Of a stretch of 6,210 nucleotides of DNA, positions 1-4,926 are shown in pieces. The notes beneath the pieces were generated by a model. That model did no database searches. It saw only the letters and a program-made list of their open reading frames with translations, and was not told where the DNA came from. The DNA comes from Bryobacteraceae bacterium (GTDB taxonomy: Bacteria; Acidobacteriota; Terriglobia; Bryobacterales; Bryobacteraceae), in the NCBI GenBank assembly GCA_947456995.1, contig CANGVB010000238.1, positions 1-6,210 of the forward strand, read 5' to 3'. The first letter of the stretch is position 1. The number at the start of each line of letters is the position of its first letter. The translations under genes and the position numbers were made by a program.

Positions 1-854
1 AGCAGCGGCCGCTTCAGCCGCTCAAGAGCCTTCATGCGTTTCTCAAACTCGGGTGCCGGGCTGTAGTTGTGAAACGAAATGACGTCCGACATCCCAACCA
101 GCATCCGGTCGATCGCACTCATCGATTCGTTGCTCGACCAGTCCTTGCCCTGCCAGACACCCACAGTCAGCGGCTGTACCGGTTTGTTGGATCGAGCCCA
201 GGCAAAGACCTTCGGCATCCAGGCTTCAACCTGAGCCGCCTTGCCGGCCAGTTCTGTTGCTTTGTAGCTATTGCCATTTGTGTTGTCCGGCTCGTTCCAA
301 AGATCCCAGGCCAGCACGCGAGGGTCTTTGGCAAAGGCTGCCATCACGCCAGTGACATAGGCTTCGAGTTTGGCAAACTTCGCCGGGTCGCTCAGAATCT
401 CCGCCCCCGGGCTCTGCACCCAACCGGAGTTATGTACGCCGGGTTTCGGCGCACGCTGCTTACCCGCCTTGGGTTGAGGGTCCCACACGGAATCAAAGAG
501 AACAAACATGGGCTTGATCTTGTGCCGCTGGCAGATGCCAAGAAAGGTGTTCATCCGCTTTACAAGGCCAGCGGAATCCGTAGTCCACAAAAGGTCGTGC
601 AGGAAGACACGCAAGGTATTGAGGCCGATACCTTCGGCCAGCCCCAGTTCGCGGTCAATCGCCTTGGCATCGAAACTATCGGCCTGCCACATCTCCAGTT
701 GATTGATCGCATAAGCAGGCGTGTAGTTGCACCCAACAAGCCAGCCCTGCTTCTTGTACCAGGCCCAGGCTTGGGCTTCGGTCCAGCGCCCGGCTGCATC
801 TTGCCCGCGCATACCGATTGGAGCCAGCAGGAAACTTCTACGAGCAATCTTCAT
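1..854 (-). CDS. Exported glycoside hydrolase, cellulase/GH5-like TIM barrel (3' end outside window)
   Basis: I translated this frame by hand: 284 codons run from the ATG at 854 to the window edge without a stop. The leader (residues 1-22) begins MKIARRSFLLAPIG, a twin-arginine-like motif with a very short hydrophobic stretch, suggesting export. Mature features follow: GWLVGCNYTPAYAINQLEMW near residues 37-56, a strand-like GLNTLRVFLH, PMFVLFDSVW, and AWDLWNEPDN with Glu188 as the likely acid/base at the end of beta-4. VISFHNYSP (His262, Tyr264) suits beta-6. The layout matches clan GH-A enzymes that cleave beta-glycans, and relatives are often labelled cellulase-family hydrolase or 1,4-beta-xylanase. 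The substrate cannot be told from sequence. The beta-7 nucleophile Glu should lie just beyond the window, so catalytic competence is unproven. It is divergent from the small ORF at 905. No strong Shine-Dalgarno precedes the ATG. A TTG a few codons upstream in frame is a weaker alternative start. Confidence 0.82.
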   Translation of the reverse strand, partial: MKIARRSFLLAPIGMRGQDAAGRWTEAQAWAWYKKQGWLVGCNYTPAYAINQLEMWQADSFDAKAIDRELGLAEGIGLNTLRVFLHDLLWTTDSAGLVKRMNTFLGICQRHKIKPMFVLFDSVWDPQPKAGKQRAPKPGVHNSGWVQSPGAEILSDPAKFAKLEAYVTGVMAAFAKDPRVLAWDLWNEPDNTNGNSYKATELAGKAAQVEAWMPKVFAWARSNKPVQPLTVGVWQGKDWSSNESMSAIDRMLVGMSDVISFHNYSPAPEFEKRMKALERLKRPL

Positions 855-874
855 GCCCGCATCATATATCCAGA

Positions 875-884
875 TCAAATTTGA
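875..884. promoter_or_regulatory. 10-bp perfect palindrome between divergent starts
   Basis: TCAAATTTGA is a perfect palindrome in the 50-bp gap between the hydrolase start (854) and the small ORF start (905). The gap must contain the promoter of at least one of them, so an operator for a dimeric regulator is possible. A chance AT-rich palindrome of this size is also common. No convincing -35/-10 pair was found on either strand. Confidence 0.2.
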
Positions 885-904
885 AGCGACCCCTACTATG
901 GAGT

Positions 905-1147
905 ATGCGAACAGGATACGAGATCAGCTTTGAAGACTTCCTGCGGCTCTGCTCCGACCACAGCAACGAATTGGCCCCCGAGCTAAGGGCCTGGTTCCAA
1001 ATTGAGATCGAGAAGACAAAACAAAGCTTTATGTTGAGAGACAACAAAGGCAGTGAGGCCGATCCGGAAAAGATTCATCAGGCAATTCAGACAGACCCCG
1101 AACGTCAAGGCACAATATACCGGGTTGCAATGACACTCTGGCGGTGA
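905..1147 (+). CDS. Small hypothetical protein, 80 aa
   Basis: I do not recognise this protein. The ATG at 905 gives 80 residues ending in a TGA at 1145-1147. The composition looks protein-like: charged and helix-prone (EDFLRLCSDHSNELAPELRA, then WFQIEIEKTKQSFML), with no signal peptide, membrane segment or Cys/His metal motif, so a soluble cytoplasmic protein is likely. A GGAG lies only 1 nt before the ATG, too close to act as a normal ribosome binding site, so the start is uncertain. The same frame extends upstream to an ATG at 818, but that would run into the hydrolase coding region on the other strand. The last codons (Leu-Trp-Arg-stop) coincide with a 10-bp copy of the tRNA-Ser 3' end. 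It could be a genuine orphan gene or a chance open frame. Confidence 0.45.
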   Translation: MRTGYEISFEDFLRLCSDHSNELAPELRAWFQIEIEKTKQSFMLRDNKGSEADPEKIHQAIQTDPERQGTIYRVAMTLWR

Positions 1148-1191
1148 AGGAATTAGATTAGGGTGGGAGTTTTAGGAGAACCTGCGGAGCC
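1138..1191 (-). pseudogene. Possible decayed 3' remnant of tRNA-Ser(CGA)
   Basis: The intact tRNA at 1223-1312 ends (plus-strand view) with ctggcggtga followed by gggtggga. The same two blocks occur in the same order at 1138-1147 and 1161-1168, but separated by 13 extra bases (1148-1160). A third block, 1178-1191, matches tRNA positions 1243-1256 at 10 of 14 bases (gaacc and cgg shared). Together these cover the discriminator/CCA end, acceptor 3' strand, T-stem and the start of the variable arm, with insertions that would destroy folding. I read it as a tRNA duplicate or an attachment-site scar in decay. The third block is weak and coincidence cannot be excluded for it. Confidence 0.33.
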
Positions 1192-1215
1192 GCTTATCAA
1201 GAGCAGATCCGCAGG
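1181..1215. repeat. Inverted repeat, 8-bp stem with 19-nt spacer
   Basis: cctgcgga at 1181-1188 is perfectly complementary to tccgcagg at 1208-1215. On the plus strand the second arm is followed by five A (1216-1220). On the minus strand the five T precede the hairpin. Neither orientation therefore gives a stem followed by a T-run, and it is not a canonical intrinsic terminator. It lies between the small ORF and the tRNA and may simply stop or stabilise transcripts. Confidence 0.45.
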
Positions 1216-1222
1216 AAAAAGC

Positions 1223-1312
1223 TGGCGGTGAGGGTGGGATTCGAACCCACGGTACCCTTTCGGGTACGACGATTTTCGAGACCGTTCGATTCAACCACTC
1301 TCGCACCTCACC
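1223..1312 (-). tRNA. tRNA-Ser, anticodon CGA
   Basis: The minus strand folds as a class II tRNA. The acceptor stem GGTGAGG (1312-1306) pairs with CCTCACC, followed by discriminator G (1226) and a genome-encoded CCA (1225-1223). The D arm carries the usual AGTGGTTGA. The anticodon stem ACGGT/ATCGT closes the loop CTCGAAA, whose positions 34-36 read CGA (plus-strand 1276-1278), decoding UCG serine codons. A long variable arm with GTACCC/GGGTAC pairing is typical of serine tRNAs. The T arm GTGGG-TTCGAAT-CCCAC is perfect. It lies 24 nt downstream of recN on the same strand and also has its own -10 box. A T-run (1220-1216) follows the CCA closely and may aid termination or processing. Confidence 0.97.
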
Positions 1313-1319
1313 GCTCATG

Positions 1320-1325
1320 ATTATA
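1320..1325 (-). promoter_or_regulatory. Consensus -10 box for tRNA-Ser
   Basis: The minus strand reads TATAAT at 1325-1320, in the 24-nt gap between the recN stop and the tRNA. The spacing puts transcription start at about 1313-1312, essentially at the first tRNA base. No good -35 element is seen 16-18 nt upstream, where the recN 3' end lies. The tRNA may therefore have a -10-dependent promoter or be read through from recN. Confidence 0.45.
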
Positions 1326-1336
1326 GCGAAAATTTT

Positions 1337-2998
1337 CTAGGCCGTGCCCATCTCGATCAACTGCTGGGCGTAACGCACTGCCTCATCGGTCAGCCGCTGC
1401 CCGCCAATCATGCGTGCCACTTCCTTCACCCGCGCCTCGCCGTCAAGCTCTTCCACCACGCTATGCGTCCGCCCCTTGAGCTCCTTCTTCGACACCGAAT
1501 AATGGTGATCCCCAAACGCCGCAATCTGCGCCAGATGCGTCACGCACAACAATTGATTCTTCTCAGCCAGCATCTTCAGCTTCTTGCCCACCTGCTCAGC
1601 CGCACTCCCGCCAATGCCAGCATCCACCTCATCAAACACCATCGTCCTGCCGCCCTTGGCCGCGAGCGACACCTTCAACGCCAAAGCGAGTCTCGACAAT
1701 TCGCCACCGCTAGCCACCTTCTCCAGCGGCTTCGGCTCCTCACCCAAATTTGTCGAAATCAGAAAACGCACATCGTCCATCCCGGCCACGCTCCACTCAG
1801 CCTCTTGCACCGAGATCACAAAGCGGCTTCGCTCCATATTCAAGTCCTTCAACTCACCCTCAACCTTTTGATCCAGCTTGCCCGCTGCCTTCTTGCGCTT
1901 TGCCGTTAGATCCGCCGCCGCCTTCTGATACTCATCCCGCAGCTTGGCAACCTGCTTCTTCAGGAAGTCACGCCGCTCATCGGCACCCTCCACCAAACTC
2001 AGATCCGCACACACCTGGTCATAGAAAGCGAGAATCTCCTCCACCGTGTGTCCGTATTTGCGACGCAGCTTGTCTACTTCGCCAATCCGGCCCTCGACAA
2101 ACTGCAGGCGCCCCGGGTCGGCCTCGAGCTTGCCCAGATAGCGGCCCAACTCACGCGTCGCATCATCGATCGAAACCTCTGCACTGCGCAAAGTCTCAAG
2201 CACCCCGTCGAGGCTCTCATCAATCCGGCGCAATTCCATAATGCGCTTGATCGCAACCTTCAACACCGACATCGCGCTCTCCGGCCCCTCTTGCAAAGCC
2301 TCAAACGCCCCACCCGCCTGCTCCTTTAACTTCACGACATTGGCAAGAACGCGCAACTCCTGATCAAGCGAAACATCCTCGCCCGGCTTCAGATCTGCAG
2401 CCTCAATCTCCTGCTTCTGGAAGCTCCAGACGTCCCGTTGCCGCAACATCTCCTGCTCGCGTTCTTCCAGTTGCCGCAGTTCCCCCTCAGCCGACCGCAA
2501 GGAATTCCACAAAGCAGCCACCTTCTCAAGCACCGCCTCATTACCCGCAAACTCATCGAGCATCGCCCGCTGCTCTACGGCACTAAAAAGCCGCTGCTGA
2601 TCATGCTGGCCATGAATATCCCCAAGAAAAGGCTGCAGCTCTTTCAGAAATCCGGCCGACACCGCACGCGACCCCACAAAGGCCCGGCTCTTGCCACTGG
2701 AGAGAATCTCCCTCTCCACCAGCAACTCACCGTCCTCCATCTCAAGCCCGGCACCCTCAAGCAGGGTGACCAGTTCGGCAGTCCGCACAGCTTCAAAGAT
2801 CCCGGCGATCCGGGCTCTCTCGGCCCCGCTGCGCACCACCTCGGCACTCGCCCGGCCTCCAAACAAAAGGCCCAGCGAATCCACGATAAGACTCTTACCG
2901 CTGCCGGTTTCACCCGACAACACATTCAATCCGGCGTGCAGGCGCACCCGCACCCGGTCAGCCACCGCAAAGTTCTCGACCAGCAATTCGACGAGCAT
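1337..2998 (-). CDS. recN: DNA repair protein RecN (SMC-like ATPase)
   Basis: The 553 residues match the usual RecN length. RecN is a cytoplasmic SMC-family ATPase that gathers and tethers broken DNA ends during recombinational double-strand-break repair. The N-terminus, MLVELLVENFAVADRV, is the typical RecN opening. Walker A is GETGSGKS at residues 29-36. A predicted coiled-coil middle (about 150-390), rich in Glu, Lys, Arg and Leu, separates the two ATPase halves. The C-terminal half carries the ABC signature SGGELSRLALAL from residue 430, Walker B TMVFDEVDAGIGG at 452-464 (catalytic Glu457) and the switch His488 in CVTHLAQ. All ATPase motifs are intact. It starts 55 nt from the divergent tolQ ATG. 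No clear Shine-Dalgarno precedes the ATG at 2998, and no LexA-type box was recognised in the short upstream gap. It is followed by tRNA-Ser without a visible terminator. Confidence 0.97.
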   Translation of the reverse strand: MLVELLVENFAVADRVRVRLHAGLNVLSGETGSGKSLIVDSLGLLFGGRASAEVVRSGAERARIAGIFEAVRTAELVTLLEGAGLEMEDGELLVEREILSSGKSRAFVGSRAVSAGFLKELQPFLGDIHGQHDQQRLFSAVEQRAMLDEFAGNEAVLEKVAALWNSLRSAEGELRQLEEREQEMLRQRDVWSFQKQEIEAADLKPGEDVSLDQELRVLANVVKLKEQAGGAFEALQEGPESAMSVLKVAIKRIMELRRIDESLDGVLETLRSAEVSIDDATRELGRYLGKLEADPGRLQFVEGRIGEVDKLRRKYGHTVEEILAFYDQVCADLSLVEGADERRDFLKKQVAKLRDEYQKAAADLTAKRKKAAGKLDQKVEGELKDLNMERSRFVISVQEAEWSVAGMDDVRFLISTNLGEEPKPLEKVASGGELSRLALALKVSLAAKGGRTMVFDEVDAGIGGSAAEQVGKKLKMLAEKNQLLCVTHLAQIAAFGDHHYSVSKKELKGRTHSVVEELDGEARVKEVARMIGGQRLTDEAVRYAQQLIEMGTA

Positions 2999-3039
2999 CA
3001 GCTTGATTTTACTGGCAGTGAGCCATCTTTGGCGTCCAT
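2998..3039 (-). other. 13-codon leader ORF overlapping recN start
   Basis: On the minus strand an ATG at 3039-3037 opens a 13-codon frame (MDAKDGSLPVKSS) whose TGA overlaps the recN ATG by one base (TGATG). Such overlap is the classic geometry for translational coupling and could explain why recN lacks an obvious ribosome binding site. The leader ORF itself has no Shine-Dalgarno, and a frame this short can arise by chance. Confidence 0.18.
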
Positions 3040-3053
3040 AATGTAATTTGATA
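2999..3053. promoter_or_regulatory. recN/tolQ divergent intergenic region
   Basis: These 55 bp must hold, or sit very close to, the promoters of both recN and the tol cluster. The part nearest tolQ (about 3036-3056) is AT-rich and nearly symmetrical. CATAAT at 3037-3042 on the plus strand resembles a -10 box, and the complement ATTATG serves the other direction. No matching -35 is well placed: a TTGATT at 3003-3008 is about 28 bp away, too far. Assignment of individual boxes is not secure. Confidence 0.35.
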
Positions 3054-3725
3054 ATGATTGCCTTCCTACTTCAGCTCAAGCTGGGCGAACTCTTTGACCC
3101 GGCAAAGCCGATCCCCTTTGCAGTCCTGTTACTTTTGATCGGCTCTTCCTTACTCAGTTGGTCGATTATCTTTGCCAAGTTTGGCCTGCTCAGAAAGGCC
3201 ACCGCCGCCAACAAATCCTTTCTGCGCGCCTTCCGCAAAGCTACCGGCTTTGACACAATTGCCGCCGCAGCCGAACAGAACTCCACAGCCCCGATGGTGG
3301 TGGTCTTCGATTTTGGTTATGCCGAGGTGGAACGCCAGGCCCGCGGGCGGAATCAAATCCGTAACAAGCCCATGATTGAGCGCAACCTCCAGTTAGGAAT
3401 CAGCGAAGAGATTCAGAAGCTCGAGCGCAACATGAACTGGCTCGCCACCATCGCCTCGGTCACCCCCTTCATCGGCCTCTTTGGCACCGTCTGGGGCATC
3501 ATCGGTGCTTTTGAAGCCCTCTCGATGTCAGCCAGCGTCAGCCTGCGCACCGTCGGCCCCGGCATTGCAGAAGCTCTCATCGCCACTGGCGCCGGCCTTG
3601 CTGCCGCCATCCCGGCCGCAGTCGCCTACAACTATCTGGGCGGCCAGATCAAAGAAATCGGCAACCGCATGGAAGACTTCGCCCTCGAATTCATGAACCT
3701 CGTGGAGCGCAGCTTCGAAGGCTAG
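3054..3725 (+). CDS. tolQ: TolQ (MotA/TolQ/ExbB proton channel subunit)
   Basis: Inner-membrane stator subunit of the Tol-Pal motor. With TolR it turns proton flow into movement of the TolA-like protein, supporting outer-membrane constriction at division. Length is 223 aa from the ATG at 3054; a TTG two codons earlier (3048) is an alternative start, and neither has a clear Shine-Dalgarno. Three membrane segments are seen: about residues 20-42, 129-155 and 171-194, with a cytoplasmic domain between the first two. The signature TPFIGLFGTVWGI and the later PGIAEALIATGAGLAAAIPA match the TolQ family closely, including the pore-facing Thr145 and Thr178. ExbB is the alternative name for this family, but the downstream tolB favours TolQ. 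The stop lies 6 nt before tolR. Confidence 0.92.
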   Translation: MIAFLLQLKLGELFDPAKPIPFAVLLLLIGSSLLSWSIIFAKFGLLRKATAANKSFLRAFRKATGFDTIAAAAEQNSTAPMVVVFDFGYAEVERQARGRNQIRNKPMIERNLQLGISEEIQKLERNMNWLATIASVTPFIGLFGTVWGIIGAFEALSMSASVSLRTVGPGIAEALIATGAGLAAAIPAAVAYNYLGGQIKEIGNRMEDFALEFMNLVERSFEG

Positions 3726-3731
3726 GCAATT

Positions 3732-4178
3732 ATGGGATTCTCTATCGACAGCAGTTCCGGCTCTCGTCGCAACCGCCGCTACGGCGGCACTACGCTATCG
3801 GAGATGAACGTCGTCCCGCTAGTGGACGTCGTACTCGTGCTGCTGATCATCTTCATGCTCACCGCGCAAGCCATGCAGTTTGGCCTTGAGATCGAAGTAC
3901 CCAAGGTCAAAACCGAGAAAGCCTCCGGCCAGGATCTCAACGTGGTGAACATCACCAAAACCGGTGAGCTTTACTTCAACGAAAAGCCCGTCAACATCAA
4001 CGAACTCGCCGCCACCGTGAAGGCCAACAAAAAAGCCAAAGAGAATCTCGTCTACATTCGCGCCGACAAAGCTACTACCTACGACCCCATTGCCAAGGTG
4101 GTCGCTGAACTGACTGATGCCAAGATTGGCGTTCGCCTCGTCACCCAAACCGATGACAGCAGCCCACGCCGCCGCTAA
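3732..4178 (+). CDS. tolR: TolR (ExbD/TolR family, proton-motive stator)
   Basis: 148 aa, single-pass inner-membrane protein partnering TolQ. A short basic cytoplasmic tail (SRRNRRYGG) leads into LSEMNVVPLVDVVLVLLI. Asp32 in the membrane segment (about 28-46) is the conserved proton-carrying residue equivalent to the essential Asp of TolR/ExbD. The remaining ~100 residues form the periplasmic ExbD/TolR domain (ending around the VRLVTQTDD stretch). There is a weak AGG 5 nt before the ATG and a 6-nt gap from tolQ, so the genes are probably coupled. Its 3' end overlaps the start of the next gene by 26 nt in another frame. ExbD is the alternative name, and context favours TolR. Confidence 0.92.
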   Translation: MGFSIDSSSGSRRNRRYGGTTLSEMNVVPLVDVVLVLLIIFMLTAQAMQFGLEIEVPKVKTEKASGQDLNVVNITKTGELYFNEKPVNINELAATVKANKKAKENLVYIRADKATTYDPIAKVVAELTDAKIGVRLVTQTDDSSPRRR

Positions 4179-4917
4179 GCCACACGGCTTCCGCAACTCG
4201 GTCCTACTCCACGCCGGGGTGATTGCCTTCCTGGTTGGCTACCAGTACTGGAACAACCTCGTGCGCGACAAATTCGGCGACCCAACTTCCCTCGGCGCTT
4301 CAGCCGGTGTCTCCGCGGTTTCGCAGATTCCAATCCCAAGGCGCGAAGGCCGCGTCAACCGCGTCGCCAACGATACCGAGTCCCTCGTCGCCCCACCCGA
4401 GAAGACACAGAAGAAACCCGCCGAGAAGCGTGAAGACCCCGACGCGATCCCGCTCAAGAAGCGCGACAAGAAAACCAAACAGGAAGTGGTCGCCTCCAAT
4501 CAGAAGTACCGCGAAGATCCGATTGTCCCCAACCAGGTCACATCTACGCTAGGCCAGGCCGCCGTCTCGCCCATGATCGGCGTTCCAGGTTCGGGCGGAG
4601 TGGGCACTAGCGCATCCTCCCCCTTTGGCAACCGCTTCGGCTGGTATGAGAAGCTGATTCGCGAGCGTGTGTCCCAACGCTGGAGCACCAAAGACGTCGA
4701 TTCGCGCCTCCGCACAGCCCCTGCGGCGATCCTCACCTTCACCATCGCAAAAGATGGAAACATATCGAACATCAAGATTGTCCAATCTTCTGGCAACTAC
4801 GCGCTAGACCAATCCGCCCAACGCGCGATCTACGATTCCAACCCGATGCCACCGCTTCCGGCGGGCTTTGAACGTAACTCTGCGAACATAGAATTCTGGT
4901 TTGAACTCAAGAGGTAA
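4153..4917 (+). CDS. tolA: TolA-like / TonB-family energy transducer
   Basis: 254 aa from the ATG at 4153, which sits inside the tolR 3' end (26-nt overlap); an in-frame ATG at 4117 is possible but would lengthen the overlap and add a poor N-terminus. A short cytoplasmic tail precedes one membrane anchor (about residues 14-33, VLLHAGVIAFLVGYQYW). Residues 80-120 form a charged Pro/Lys/Glu-rich linker of the kind that spans the periplasm. A Gly/Ser-rich hinge (about 140-160) leads to a C-terminal TonB/TolA domain from Trp164, with ILTFTIAKDGNISNIKIVQS and NPMPPLPAGF near the end. Family and position support transmission of TolQR energy to the outer-membrane partner. The name tolA rests mainly on synteny; the C-terminal domain alone would be called TonB-family. 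The linker is much shorter than in enterobacterial TolA. Confidence 0.85.
   Translation: MTAAHAAAKPHGFRNSVLLHAGVIAFLVGYQYWNNLVRDKFGDPTSLGASAGVSAVSQIPIPRREGRVNRVANDTESLVAPPEKTQKKPAEKREDPDAIPLKKRDKKTKQEVVASNQKYREDPIVPNQVTSTLGQAAVSPMIGVPGSGGVGTSASSPFGNRFGWYEKLIRERVSQRWSTKDVDSRLRTAPAAILTFTIAKDGNISNIKIVQSSGNYALDQSAQRAIYDSNPMPPLPAGFERNSANIEFWFELKR
4909..4914 (+). promoter_or_regulatory. Ribosome binding site for tolB
   Basis: AAGAGG occupies the last two sense codons (Lys-Arg) of the upstream gene, 12 nt before the tolB ATG. Spacing is longer than ideal, but it is the only Shine-Dalgarno-like motif before tolB and supports the ATG at 4927. Confidence 0.45.
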
Positions 4918-4926
4918 CTCCACACA

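Noticed and set aside
69..884. Long plus-strand open frame of 271 codons
   Set aside because: It is antisense to the hydrolase, whose minus-strand frame has recognisable GH-A motifs; the plus-strand translation has no family character.
1181..1220. Intrinsic terminator for the small ORF or the tRNA
   Set aside because: The stem is real, but the run of A/T lies on the wrong side for either strand and the 19-nt loop is long.
1328..1337. GAAAATTTTC palindrome at the recN stop
   Set aside because: Perfect but short and AT-only in the core; no hairpin loop or T-run to make it a terminator, and chance is sufficient.
1463..2329. Several plus-strand open frames inside recN (for example 1463-1909, 1750-2241)
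   Set aside because: Antisense shadows of a conserved recN with intact ATPase motifs; low-complexity Pro/Ser/His-rich translations typical of noncoding frames in GC-rich DNA.
2999..3053. LexA/SOS operator upstream of recN
   Set aside because: No CTG-N10-CAG or GAAC-N4-GTTC type box was found; the lineage's LexA motif may differ, so absence is not conclusive.
4117..4152. Upstream ATG as the start of the TolA-like gene
   Set aside because: It would lengthen the overlap with tolR to 62 nt and add 12 residues before a good N-terminus; the ATG at 4153 gives a normal short cytoplasmic tail.
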